From Luteimonas sp. S4-F44 (GTDB lineage: Bacteria > Pseudomonadota > Gammaproteobacteria > Xanthomonadales > Xanthomonadaceae), in NCBI RefSeq assembly GCF_022637415.1, contig NZ_CP093340.1, positions 3,621,274 through 3,685,273 of the forward strand: 64,000 nucleotides of DNA, in the 5' to 3' direction. A model generated the notes under the pieces. It made no database searches, had not been told where the DNA came from, and saw nothing but the letters and a program-made list of their open reading frames with translations. Below, piece by piece: positions 55,766 to 64,000 of the stretch (the first letter of the stretch is position 1; each line of letters begins with the position of its first letter). The translations under genes and the position numbers were made by a program.

Positions 55766-55846
55766 TCGACGCGTGCGGCCGCGCAGGTAGCCCACCACGC
55801 CGGCTCTGCTAGGCTCGAGACCTACCCGATCATGGAGATCCCCCGG

Positions 55847-56341
55847 ATGCGGCCATTGCGTGTACGACTTCCCCTGGGCTTGGCAATCGCCGGCGCACTC
55901 GCACTCGCCGCCTGCGGCGACCGACAGGCCGGCAGCGCCCCCGCCGCGCAGACCGAGCCGGTCGAAGACACCCATACCGTGCCCTCGGAGGCCGCGGCCG
56001 CACAGCTCGAAGACGGCAGCGCGCCAGTCGAGGCACCGCTGACCGGCGATGCCGCGACCACGATGCTGACCCAGCTCGCCGGCCTCGGCGGCGCGATGCA
56101 TGCGGCGGTCGAGCTGTGTGACCCGAACATCCCGGCCGATCAACTGGCGCAGGCCAAGACACGCCAGCAGCAGGAGTTCGTGAAGATGGGTGGCGATGCG
56201 GCGATGTTCGACCGCGAGTTCGCGTCGGCGCACGACAAGGTGCGTGCGCAGTACGACAGCGCGACGCCGGCGCAGCAACAGCAGATGTGCGCTGAGCTCG
56301 AATCGATGGCCTCCTCGGCGCCGGCGCCGGCCACCGAGTAA
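55847..56341 (+). CDS. small lipoprotein of unknown function
   Basis: A 164-residue lipoprotein (LAAC, Cys23). It has an acidic, low-complexity stretch (about 25-70), then a helical domain with AMHAAVELCDPNIPADQLAQAKTRQQ and a second Cys near the end. ATG 55847 is preferred over 55832, which would itself cover the GGAG ribosome binding site. It converges on the M16 peptidase gene. No family recognised. Confidence 0.7.
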   Translation: MRPLRVRLPLGLAIAGALALAACGDRQAGSAPAAQTEPVEDTHTVPSEAAAAQLEDGSAPVEAPLTGDAATTMLTQLAGLGGAMHAAVELCDPNIPADQLAQAKTRQQQEFVKMGGDAAMFDREFASAHDKVRAQYDSATPAQQQQMCAELESMASSAPAPATE

Positions 56342-56355
56342 CGGACAACGCGCCG

Positions 56356-56375
56356 CGCGGGGCTACGGCCCCGCG
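56356..56375. terminator. hairpin between converging genes
   Basis: CGCGGGGC / GCCCCGCG with a TACG loop overlaps the stop codon of the M16 gene and lies 14 bp beyond the lipoprotein stop. It could act on both transcripts; no T tract is present. Confidence 0.4.
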
Positions 56376-59098
56376 GCAGACGCGTCCAGATCGCCGGCGA
56401 TGACGGTTGTGATCGCGTCGGGGTCGAGATGCCGCGCCATCGCCGCGCGCACGGCCTCGGCATCGAGCCCGCGCAGCCTGTCCTCGAACGCGGCCGAGTA
56501 GGCCATGTCGCGCTCCAGGTAGAGGTTGTCGTTGAGCGTGCCGGCCAGTTGCGCATCGCTCGCGCGCGCCGTGCGGCGCGCCAGCAGCAGGCCGTCGCGC
56601 GTCTGCGTCAGCTCGGTCTCGTCGATACCGTCGGTAAGCAGTCTGCGCAGTTCCTCGTCGAAGGCCTGCGCCACCTTAGCGATGTTCTCCGGCGCGGCGA
56701 TCGCCTGCGCCGAGAACGTGCCGACGGTGTCGAATGCGCTGGCGCCGAAGCTCGAACTGACCCCGTAGCTCAGGCCGTCACGTTGGCGGATGCGGTCGGC
56801 CAGCCGCGATTTCATGCCGCCGCTGCCGAATAGGTGGTTGCCCAGCAGCAACGCCGGATAATCCGGGTGATCCTGCCCCAGCGGCAGCGCCTGTTGCGCC
56901 AGGAAGACCGCGTTCGGCCGGTCGGGTGTGACCACACGCAGGTGCGCTGCCGGCTGCGCCGCATACGGCGTGGGAATGCGCACGAACGGCGTGGCCGGGC
57001 GCCAGTCGCCGAACAGCGCTTCGAGTTGCGTACGCACGGCCTCGGCGTCGACATCGCCGACGATCGCGATCGTCGTGCCCGGGCCCATGCCGTAGAACGC
57101 AAGGTGGAAGGCCGCCGCCTCGTCGCGCGTCGTCGCCTCGAGCCCATTGATGCGCTGCTCGAACGTACGTGCGTGGAACGGATGACCGGGCGGGAAGATG
57201 TCGAAGTGTTGCGCCATCGCCTGGTTGGCCACCGCGCCCGGCTCGCTCATGCTGCCCAGGATGCCGGTGATCCACTGCGTGCGCAGTTGCTCGAACTCGT
57301 CCTGCGGGAACGTCGGCCGGCGCAGCACGGTCGCGGTCAGATCGAGCAGATCGACAAGGTGCGCGCGGTCGGTCGAGGCCGCGACGCTGACCGTGGTCGC
57401 GCCGCCACTGGCCCCCAGCGTCGAGCGCAGCGCGGTGAGCCGCCGCGAGATCGCCGCGCGGTCCAGATCGCCGGCGCCGCGCATCAGCAGGCCGCCGGCC
57501 AACATTGCCGCATCGGTGCGCCCGGTCAGCGTGTCCTCGCTGCCCAGGCGCAGGGTCATGCGCAGTTGTACCGCCTGGCCGCGCGTCGCCTTGTCGAGCA
57601 CGGCGAGCCTGGCGCCGTTGGACAGCGTCCAGGTCCGCGTGCGCGCGTCGATGGCTTCGGGCGTCGGATCGAAGGCCTCGCCGGCCGCGAGCGCGGGCCG
57701 GCCGACGAAGCCGGCCAGCAGCGTCGCCGCGTCCGGCGCCTCGGGAATCTCGATGCGCTCGGGCGTGTCGGTCGGCACGAAGTGCCCGGTCGTGCGGTTG
57801 TCGCGGCGCAGGTAGGTGCGCGCCACGCGTTGGACGTCGGCTGCGGTCACCGTCTCCAACCGGTCGCGTGCATGCAGCAGCAAGCGCCAGTCGCCCTGCG
57901 CGATCGCGTCCGACAACGCCACGCCGACGGCGTTGGGGTCGCGCAGCGCGCGCTCGAAGCCGGCCAACAGACGCGCCCGCGCCTCGTCCACTTCGTCGTC
58001 GGTGAATGGCGCCGGGTCCTGTTCGAGCACGTCGAGCAGCCGCGTCTGCAGCGCGTCCAGGTCGCTGCCCGCTGGCGCCTCGATGACCACGCTGAGGTAG
58101 CCCGGCTCGTCCAGGCTGTAGCCCGTGGCCGAGACCGAGGTCGCCAGGCCCGGTTCGACCAGGGCCCGGTGCAGCCGGCCGCTGGGCGCATGCCCGAGCA
58201 CCTGCGCCAGCACTGCCAGCGCGCCGGCATCGGGATGCCGACCGGCGGGGATGTGATAGCCCGCGGCCAGATAGGGGGTGCAGCCGACGCGGCGCACGAC
58301 GACGTGGCGCTCGCCATCCTGCGCCGGCTCGCGCGTATAGGTGCGCGGTAGCGCGCTCGCCGGCTGCGGCAATGTGCCGAAGTGCGCGGCCACCCGTTCG
58401 AGCGCATGTGCCGGGTCGAAATCGCCGGCGATCACCACTACCGCGTTGTCCGGCCGGTACCAGGTGCGATAGAACGCCTGCAGCCGCGCGATCGGCATGC
58501 CCTCGATGTCGCTGCGCGCGCCGATCGTGGGATTGCCGTAGTTGTGCCAGTCGTAGGCCGCCGACATCAGCCGCTGCACCAGCACCCGCACCGGATTGTT
58601 CTCGCCGGCCTCGAGCTCGTTGCGGACCACGGTCATCTCGCTGTCGAGATCCTCGCGCGCGATTCGCGAGGCGACCATGCGGTCGGCTTCCATGCCCAGC
58701 AGCCAATCGAGTGTGGCCGGATCGCTGGAAAAGCTGGCGAAGTAGTTGGTGCGGTCGAACCAGGTCGTGCCGTTGAAGCGGATGCCGCGCCGCTTCATCT
58801 CGCCGGGAATGTCGGGATGCGTCGGCGTGCCCTTGAACAGCAGGTGTTCGAGCAGGTGCGCCATGCCGGTCTCGCCGTAGCCCTCGTGGCGCGAGCCCAC
58901 GCGGTAGGTCACGTTGACCGTGGTCACCGGCTTGCCGGGGTCGGGGAACAGCACCAGTTGCAGGCCGTTGTCGAACCGGTACTCGGTGATGCCCTCGGCG
59001 CTGTGCACCGGCGCATCGGGCTGCGGCGCCGCGATGGCCGGTGCGATGCCCGCGCACAGCAGCAGCGCGACCAGGCAGACACGGAGGCGGCGACGCAT
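56363..59098 (-). CDS. M16-family zinc peptidase, two modules
   Basis: A 911-residue exported peptidase with a signal peptide ending AIA near residue 24. The active module has the inverted zinc motif HLLEH (81-85) with a further Glu near residue 160 in RNELEAGENN. The second module (about 470-900) lacks the zinc motif and is structural, as usual in pitrilysin-like proteins. Such enzymes degrade peptides in the periplasm or on the surface. ATG 59098 is the only one giving a signal peptide. Confidence 0.93.
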   Translation of the reverse strand: MRRRLRVCLVALLLCAGIAPAIAAPQPDAPVHSAEGITEYRFDNGLQLVLFPDPGKPVTTVNVTYRVGSRHEGYGETGMAHLLEHLLFKGTPTHPDIPGEMKRRGIRFNGTTWFDRTNYFASFSSDPATLDWLLGMEADRMVASRIAREDLDSEMTVVRNELEAGENNPVRVLVQRLMSAAYDWHNYGNPTIGARSDIEGMPIARLQAFYRTWYRPDNAVVVIAGDFDPAHALERVAAHFGTLPQPASALPRTYTREPAQDGERHVVVRRVGCTPYLAAGYHIPAGRHPDAGALAVLAQVLGHAPSGRLHRALVEPGLATSVSATGYSLDEPGYLSVVIEAPAGSDLDALQTRLLDVLEQDPAPFTDDEVDEARARLLAGFERALRDPNAVGVALSDAIAQGDWRLLLHARDRLETVTAADVQRVARTYLRRDNRTTGHFVPTDTPERIEIPEAPDAATLLAGFVGRPALAAGEAFDPTPEAIDARTRTWTLSNGARLAVLDKATRGQAVQLRMTLRLGSEDTLTGRTDAAMLAGGLLMRGAGDLDRAAISRRLTALRSTLGASGGATTVSVAASTDRAHLVDLLDLTATVLRRPTFPQDEFEQLRTQWITGILGSMSEPGAVANQAMAQHFDIFPPGHPFHARTFEQRINGLEATTRDEAAAFHLAFYGMGPGTTIAIVGDVDAEAVRTQLEALFGDWRPATPFVRIPTPYAAQPAAHLRVVTPDRPNAVFLAQQALPLGQDHPDYPALLLGNHLFGSGGMKSRLADRIRQRDGLSYGVSSSFGASAFDTVGTFSAQAIAAPENIAKVAQAFDEELRRLLTDGIDETELTQTRDGLLLARRTARASDAQLAGTLNDNLYLERDMAYSAAFEDRLRGLDAEAVRAAMARHLDPDAITTVIAGDLDASAAGP

Positions 59099-59185
59099 GC
59101 GGTTTCCCCTCGGACGAGACGATCGCGGAAAATAGCAGATCGCATCCGCGCGCCCGGATGCCCCACAACGCCCGGAGCGCAACAG

Positions 59186-59878
59186 ATGACGATCGATGTG
59201 CGGTATGCGGACGACTGGCTGGCGGTGGTCGACAAGCCCGCCGGCCTGATGGTCCACGACAGCGCGCTCGCGCGCGGCGAGCACGATTTTCTCGCCGACC
59301 GTCTGCGCCTGCAGTTCGGCCGGCCGCTGTTCCTGGTCCACCGGCTCGACCGCGCCACCAGCGGCTGTCTGCTGCTGGCGTTCGACCGCGACACCGCCTC
59401 GGCGCTGGGCACGCAGTGGATGGCGCGCAGCGTCGACAAGCACTACCTGGCCGTGTGCCGTGGCTGGCCGGAGGCCGAGCTCGAGGTCGACCACCCGCTC
59501 GACGGCGGCCCCGGCAAGCCGCTGAAGAAGCCTGCGGTCACACGCTTCACGCGGCTGGCGACGACCGAGCTGGCGCTGCCGTCGGCGGGCTTTGCGACTT
59601 CGCGCTACGCGCTGCTGCGCGCCGAACCGATGACCGGCCGCTTCCGGCAGATCCGCCGCCACCTCAAGCATCTTTCCCACCACCTGATCGGCGACACCAG
59701 CCACGGCGACGGCCGCCACAACCGCCATTTCCGCAGGCTCGGCATCCACCGCATGCTGCTGCACGCCGAGCGCTTGCGCTTCATCCATCCGCAGACCGGC
59801 GAACGCATGGACATCGCCGCCGCGCCGGGCGACGCGTTCGCAAAAGCCCTGCTGCTGTTCCCCGGCCCGCCTGCCTGA
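59186..59878 (+). CDS. truC: tRNA pseudouridine-65 synthase
   Basis: A 230-residue RluA-family pseudouridine synthase. The catalytic Asp55 is in HRLDRATSG. MTGRFRQIRRHLKHLSHHLIGDTSHGDGRHNRHF is nearly diagnostic for TruC, which modifies U65 of tRNA. There is no S4 domain. ATG 59186 follows an AACAG context with a weak ribosome binding site. Divergent from the M16 gene. Confidence 0.93.
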   Translation: MTIDVRYADDWLAVVDKPAGLMVHDSALARGEHDFLADRLRLQFGRPLFLVHRLDRATSGCLLLAFDRDTASALGTQWMARSVDKHYLAVCRGWPEAELEVDHPLDGGPGKPLKKPAVTRFTRLATTELALPSAGFATSRYALLRAEPMTGRFRQIRRHLKHLSHHLIGDTSHGDGRHNRHFRRLGIHRMLLHAERLRFIHPQTGERMDIAAAPGDAFAKALLLFPGPPA

Positions 59879-59925
59879 CCGCGGCCCGCGCCGCGCCGCG
59901 CGAACGCGCGTCGGCAGTCACCCTC

Positions 59926-59931
59926 TACAAT
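59926..59931 (+). promoter_or_regulatory. arfB: -10 element giving a near-leaderless arfB
   Basis: TACAAT ends 8 bp before the arfB ATG at 59940, so transcription would start within a few bases of the start codon. No Shine-Dalgarno sequence is visible, consistent with leaderless translation. Confidence 0.5.
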
Positions 59932-59939
59932 CGGCGCCG

Positions 59940-60350
59940 ATGTCCACGCCGCTCGCCATTCCCGAGTCCGAACTCGTCGAACGCTTCGTGCGCGCGAGCG
60001 GACCGGGTGGGCAGAACGTCAACAAGGTGTCGACCGCGGTCGAGCTGCGCTTCGACATCGCCGGCTCGCCGTCGCTGCCCGACGCGGTGCGTGCCCGTCT
60101 GCTGGCGCGCCGCGACCGCCGCGTGACCGATGCCGGTGTGCTGGTCATCAGCGCCCAGCGCTTCCGCACCCAGGAACGCAACCGCGAGGATGCCCGCGAG
60201 CGCCTGGCTGCGTTCGTGGCGACCGGTTACGAAGTGCCCAAACCGCGCGTCGCCACCCGCCCCACGCGGGGTGCCAAGGAACGCAGGCTGGGCGCCAAAC
60301 GCGAACGCAGTACCATCAAACGCGGTCGCGCCGGGCGCGACTGGGAATGA
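59940..60350 (+). CDS. arfB: alternative ribosome-rescue factor ArfB
   Basis: A 136-residue peptidyl-tRNA hydrolase of the release-factor family. The catalytic GGQ is at 23-25 in RASGPGGQNVNKVSTAVELRFD. The C-terminal tail (RGAKERRLGAKRERSTIKRGR) is strongly basic and enters the mRNA channel of stalled ribosomes. Length and tail separate it from RF1/RF2. Its promoter suggests leaderless mRNA. Confidence 0.95.
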   Translation: MSTPLAIPESELVERFVRASGPGGQNVNKVSTAVELRFDIAGSPSLPDAVRARLLARRDRRVTDAGVLVISAQRFRTQERNREDARERLAAFVATGYEVPKPRVATRPTRGAKERRLGAKRERSTIKRGRAGRDWE

Positions 60351-60384
60351 CGCCCGCTGAAGCGGGCTCTCGCGCCGAGGACGC

Positions 60385-60993
60385 ATGAGCACATCGAAGT
60401 ACCCGTTTCTGATCCCCGTCCCGCCGCTCGCGCCGCGGGTCAAACCCAGCCGGCTCGCGCGCTGGATCGGGCGCAGCATCCTGCGCCTGGGCGGCTGGCG
60501 CATGGTCGGCGAACTGCCGAACATCCCGCGACTGGTGCTCATCGGCGCCCCGCATTCGTCCAACTGGGACGGCGTGTGGGGCTTCGCGGCCAAGGCCGCG
60601 CTGGGCCTGGACATCCGCGTGCTCGGCAAGGAGTCGCTGTTCCGCGTGCCGGTACTCGGCTGGGCGCTGCGCGGCCTGGGCGTGATCCCGGTCGACCGCA
60701 GCCGCGCCTCGCGGGTGGTCGAACAGGCGGCCGCGGCGATCCACGGCGAGACTCCGTTCTGGTACGGCCTGGCGCCCGAAGGCACGCGCAAGCGCGTGGA
60801 ACGCTGGAAGACCGGCTTCTGGAAGATCGCCAAGGCCGCCAACGTGCCGATCCAGACCATGTACTTCCACTACCCCGACAAGATCATCGGCTTCGGCCCG
60901 CTGATCGAGCCGGGCGACGATCTCGACGCCGACATGGCCAGGATCCGCGCCTGGTACGCCCCGTGGATGGGCAAGAACCGCGGCACCGTCTGA
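60385..60993 (+). CDS. PlsC-like acyltransferase
   Basis: A 202-residue member of the 1-acylglycerol-3-phosphate acyltransferase superfamily. The HxxxxD motif is HSSNWD near residue 57 and the second block is APEGTRKR near residue 131. It lacks N-terminal membrane spans and resembles a short group of soluble or peripheral acyltransferases. Lipid substrate unknown. It is 34 bp behind arfB, possibly cotranscribed. Confidence 0.85.
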   Translation: MSTSKYPFLIPVPPLAPRVKPSRLARWIGRSILRLGGWRMVGELPNIPRLVLIGAPHSSNWDGVWGFAAKAALGLDIRVLGKESLFRVPVLGWALRGLGVIPVDRSRASRVVEQAAAAIHGETPFWYGLAPEGTRKRVERWKTGFWKIAKAANVPIQTMYFHYPDKIIGFGPLIEPGDDLDADMARIRAWYAPWMGKNRGTV

Positions 60994-61017
60994 GCGGTTC
61001 GCGCTGCCCCCACCCAA

Positions 61018-61041
61018 CCCTCCCCCGCACGCGGGGGAGGG
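61018..61041. repeat. GC-rich palindrome, copy 2
   Basis: CCCTCCCCCGC-AC-GCGGGGGAGGG, an 11-bp inverted repeat sharing its arms with 25747-25768. It fills the gap between the acyltransferase and dcp genes and may stop transcription between them. Confidence 0.7.
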
Positions 61042-61204
61042 CTTCGATAACCGCCCAGGGATGCCCACCCGGCCGCCATCCACCTGAACCGGCAAACCAA
61101 CGGCACATCTCCAAGCTCTACCATTGGGCGCACCCTGCGCGATTGGCGGGCCGCGTGCCGCGACCGACGCCGTCCCTGCGCTGTCCCTTAACGGAGTTCC
61201 CTCC

Positions 61205-63358
61205 ATGTTGCATAAGCTGCTTCTGTCTTCCGCGATCGCGCTGGCGCTCACCGCCTGCGGCGACCGCCCTGCTGCCGAGTCCACGATGCCCGCTACTGAT
61301 GCCTCCGCCGCGACCGCGCCGGCCGACAACCCGCTGTTCGTCGCCAGCACGCTGCCGTTCCAGGCCCCGCCCTTCGACAAGCTCAAGGACGCCGACTACC
61401 AGCCGGCGATCGAAGAAGGCATGAAGCAGCACCTGGCCGAGATCCGCAAGATCGCCGACAACACCGAGGCACCCACGTTCGAGAACACCATCGAAGCGAT
61501 GGAGCGCAGCGGCGAACTGCTGACCCGCGCCGCCAACGTGTTCTTCATGCTCACCGGCGCGAACACCAACGACACCCTGCAGGCGGCTGAAGAAGCGCTG
61601 GCGCCCAAGCTCGCCGAGCACAGCGATGCCATCTACCTCGACCCCGCCCTGTTCGCGCGGGTCAAGACGCTGTACGACCAGCGCGACACGCTGGGCCTCA
61701 CCCCCGAGCAGGCCACCGTGCTCGCGCACACGCACGACAACTTCGTGCGCGCCGGCGCGTTGCTCAATGACGCCGACAAGGCCGAACTGCGCAAGCTCAA
61801 CGCCGAGTCGTCCACGCTGTCGACCGCGTTTGGCAACAAGTTGCTGGCCGCCAGCAACGCCGGCGGCGTGTTCGTCACCGACGTGACCGAACTCGACGGC
61901 CTCGACGCCGGTGCGATCGCCGCCGCGGCAGATGCCGCCAAGGCCGCCGGCAAGGACGGCCAGTGGCTGCTGAGTCTGCAGAACACCACCCAGCAGCCGG
62001 TGCTGGCCTCGCTGAAGAACCGCGACTTGCGCGAGCGCGTGCTCGCCGCCTCCACCGGCCGCGCCGAGAAGGGCGACGCCAACGACACCCGCACCACGAT
62101 CCAGCGCCTGGCCGAACTGCGCGCGCGCCAGGCCCAGCTGCTCGGCTACCCCAACTACGCCGCCTACAGCATCGCCGACCAGATGGCGAAGACCCCCGAA
62201 GCCGCGCTCAAGCTGCTGACCGACACCGTGCCGGCCGCCACCGCACGCGCACGTGCCGAACTGGCGAAGATCCAGGGTGTGGTCGACGCGCAGAACGGCG
62301 GCTTCACCGCCGGCGCGGCCGACTGGGACTTCTATGCCGAGCAGGTGCGCAAGGCCGAATTCGACCTCGACGAAGCGCAGATCAAGCCCTACTTCGAGCT
62401 CGATCGCGTACTGCATGACGGCGTGTTCTTCGCCGCCAACCAGCTCTACGGCGTCACCGCCAAGGAGCGCAAGGACATTCCGGTCTATCACCCCGACGTG
62501 CGCGTGTTCGACATCATGGATGCCGACGGCAAGCAGCTCGCGCTGTTCTACCTCGACCCGTTCAAGCGCGACAGCAAGCAGGGCGGCGCGTGGATGGGCA
62601 ACTTCGTCGAGCAGAACGGCCTGACCGGGACCATCCCGGTGGTCTACAACGTCGAGAACTTCACCAAGCCCGCTGCCGGCCAGCCCGCGCTGCTGAGCTT
62701 CGACGACGTGACCACGCTGTTCCACGAGTTCGGCCACGCGCTCCACGGCTTCTTCTCCAACACCAAGTATCCGTCGGTTGCCGGCACCAACACGCCGCGC
62801 GATTTCGTCGAGTTCCCCTCGCAGTTCAACGAACACTGGGCGCTCGATCCGAAGGTGTTCGCCAACTACGCCAAGCACCACGAGACCGGCGAGGCGATGC
62901 CGCAGGACCTGGTCGACCGGATCATCAAGGCGCGCACCTTCAACCAGGGCTACGCGACCACCGAGTACCTCTCGGCCGCGCTGCTCGACCTCGCCTGGCA
63001 CACGCTGCCGGCCGGCGAGGCCAAGCAGGACGTCGACGCGTTCGAAAAGCAGGCGCTCGAGAAGTACAAGGTCGACCTCGCCGCGGTTCCGCCGCGCTAC
63101 CGCACCAGCTACTTCAGCCACATCTGGGGCGGCGGCTACGCGGCGGGCTACTACGCCTACTTCGGCGCAGAAGTGCTCGACCATGACGCCTTCCAGTGGT
63201 TCCGCGAGAACGGCGGCCTGACCCGCGAGAACGGTCAGACCTTCCGCGACAAGATCCTGTCGATCGGCCACTCGCGCGACCTCGCCACCGCTTACCGAGA
63301 GTTCCGCGGCAAGGACCCGAGTGTCGAGCCGCTGCTGGAGCATCGTGGGTTGAAGTGA
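61205..63358 (+). CDS. dcp: M3-family peptidyl-dipeptidase, lipoprotein
   Basis: A 717-residue M3 metallopeptidase of the Dcp/OpdA type. Zinc motif HEFGH is at 507-511 (LFHEFGHALHGFF), followed by VEFPSQFNEHW as the third-ligand helix. The C-terminal region has RTSYFSHIWGGGYAAGYYAY, characteristic of Dcp. The N terminus has lipobox LTAC (near residue 18), so it is likely an envelope lipoprotein, unlike cytoplasmic E. coli Dcp. It removes C-terminal dipeptides from oligopeptides. Confidence 0.94.
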   Translation: MLHKLLLSSAIALALTACGDRPAAESTMPATDASAATAPADNPLFVASTLPFQAPPFDKLKDADYQPAIEEGMKQHLAEIRKIADNTEAPTFENTIEAMERSGELLTRAANVFFMLTGANTNDTLQAAEEALAPKLAEHSDAIYLDPALFARVKTLYDQRDTLGLTPEQATVLAHTHDNFVRAGALLNDADKAELRKLNAESSTLSTAFGNKLLAASNAGGVFVTDVTELDGLDAGAIAAAADAAKAAGKDGQWLLSLQNTTQQPVLASLKNRDLRERVLAASTGRAEKGDANDTRTTIQRLAELRARQAQLLGYPNYAAYSIADQMAKTPEAALKLLTDTVPAATARARAELAKIQGVVDAQNGGFTAGAADWDFYAEQVRKAEFDLDEAQIKPYFELDRVLHDGVFFAANQLYGVTAKERKDIPVYHPDVRVFDIMDADGKQLALFYLDPFKRDSKQGGAWMGNFVEQNGLTGTIPVVYNVENFTKPAAGQPALLSFDDVTTLFHEFGHALHGFFSNTKYPSVAGTNTPRDFVEFPSQFNEHWALDPKVFANYAKHHETGEAMPQDLVDRIIKARTFNQGYATTEYLSAALLDLAWHTLPAGEAKQDVDAFEKQALEKYKVDLAAVPPRYRTSYFSHIWGGGYAAGYYAYFGAEVLDHDAFQWFRENGGLTRENGQTFRDKILSIGHSRDLATAYREFRGKDPSVEPLLEHRGLK

Positions 63359-63398
63359 GGCACATCGCGCGCTACGGCGCATGACATGCAGCACGGAG

Positions 63399-63430
63399 CG
63401 GGGCGGCCTTCGGGTCGCCCCGTTCTCGTT
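63399..63430 (+). terminator. rho-independent terminator of dcp
   Basis: A 10-bp stem with one G-T pair (CGGGGCGGCC / GGTCGCCCCG) closed by a TTCG tetraloop, followed by TTCTCGTT. It lies 41 bp beyond the dcp stop. Confidence 0.75.
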
Positions 63431-63609
63431 CGCGCGGGGGCGCCACATGCCCAGGCGTCGCCCGCCCGTCGTCAGACGCAGCGAGGTGCCACGCTGCGGG
63501 TCAAACGCGACGGATAGCACGAGGCCGCATCGCGCCCCATACTCGATGCAAGGCCCCGCCGCGGGACGAATGCTGCCCGAATGCGCGGCGCCACAAGGGG
63601 CCACGACCG

Positions 63610-64000
63610 ATGCGTCGTATTGCAGTCTTCATTGTCGTTGTGGGCCTGGTGCTGGCGGCGGGGGCGCAGGCCCAGCCGTCTCCCGAACGCGGAACGCGGG
63701 TCGAGCACGAAGACGTCGCATTGCCGCCCGAACTGGCGCGCGTGCTTCGCGATTACGAACGGGCATGGCGCGCCGGCGATGCCGTGGCGCTCGCCGCGCT
63801 GTTCGCCGAGGACGGCTTCGTGCTGCAAAGCAATCGCCCGCCGGTCCGCGGCCGCGCCGCCATCCAGGCCGCATACGCAGGCCAGGGCGGCGGACCGTTG
63901 CGGCTACGCGCATTCGCGTTCGCCGCAGAAGACACCATCGCCTACATCGTCGACGCCTATGGTTACGGCGATGCGCCCAGCGACGCAGGCAAGTTCACGC
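63610..64000 (+). CDS. exported SnoaL/DUF4440-like protein, cut by window end
   Basis: The first 130 codons of a gene that runs off the right edge. A signal peptide ends AQA near residue 22. From about residue 38 the sequence (LARVLRDYERAWRAGDAVALAALFAEDGFVLQS, then PPVRGRAAIQAAYAG) is typical of SnoaL-like/DUF4440 alpha+beta cone proteins. Many of these are hydrolases, isomerases or ligand-binding proteins; function here is unknown. Confidence 0.75.
   Translation, partial: MRRIAVFIVVVGLVLAAGAQAQPSPERGTRVEHEDVALPPELARVLRDYERAWRAGDAVALAALFAEDGFVLQSNRPPVRGRAAIQAAYAGQGGGPLRLRAFAFAAEDTIAYIVDAYGYGDAPSDAGKFT

Noticed and set aside
56363-59788. Longer 1141-codon version of the M16 peptidase
   Set aside because: The extra N-terminal part is antisense to truC and lacks a signal peptide; the start at 59098 has one.

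Overview
The window is a GC-rich, densely coded chromosomal segment. Gene content and order point to a gammaproteobacterium of the Xanthomonadaceae/Lysobacteraceae (Lysobacter- or Luteimonas-like). Markers are the origin order gyrB-recF-dnaN-dnaA / rpmH-rnpA-yidC-mnmE, a tonB-exbB-exbD1-exbD2 cluster next to pdxJ as in Xanthomonas, a torF-glnK-amtB / glnA nitrogen block, an Lrp-type regulator divergent from phhA, and many TonB-linked and lipoprotein genes. The assignment is by inference; no database was searched.

Layout. 0.2-2.3 kb: a histidine kinase and a response regulator that converge and overlap. 2.4-6.8 kb: nitrogen assimilation (amtB, glnK, a TorF-like porin, glnA); glnA has a textbook sigma-54 promoter with two NtrC sites, and a small palindromic element has been inserted at its 3' end. 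6.8-11.7 kb: Lrp-type regulator, phenylalanine hydroxylase, a TonB-dependent receptor, and adhP with an FNR/Anr-type promoter. 11.7-16.7 kb: a NarL-type two-component pair, a DUF2141 protein, an exported carotenoid oxygenase and a membrane protein. 16.7-25.7 kb: tyrB, fbp, a 2OG-Fe(II) oxygenase, a second two-component pair, a PA0069-type radical SAM protein, cardiolipin synthase, a DUF7079-like protein and pdxJ. 26-31 kb: TonB energy transduction operon, a TPR protein and an M48 protease. 31-42 kb: replication-origin region with DnaA boxes between dnaA and dnaN and six parS-like sites between gyrB and dnaN. 42-50 kb: a TonB-like lipoprotein, then a compact five-gene operon (membrane protein, XRE regulator, lipoprotein hydrolase, ABC exporter) preceded by two operator-like palindromes, an M50 protease and ferredoxin-NADP reductase. 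50-64 kb: a second ABC exporter, a small accessory patch of exported proteins of unknown role beside an AT-rich spacer, then panE, M16 peptidase, truC, arfB, an acyltransferase, a Dcp-type peptidase and the start of a SnoaL-like protein.

The strongest non-obvious signals are regulatory and structural: the glnA sigma-54/NtrC control region, the FNR-class promoter of adhP, the parS cluster (three sites in or next to recF), the twin operators of the XRE-hydrolase-exporter operon, the hairpin doublet flanked by a 35-bp direct repeat behind glnA, and a REP-like palindrome between yidC and mnmE. No CRISPR array, rRNA, tRNA, prophage or complete insertion sequence was seen. No wholly new system can be asserted from sequence alone; the five-gene XRE/hydrolase/exporter operon and the exported-protein patch at 51.9-54.5 kb are the best candidates for undescribed biology.
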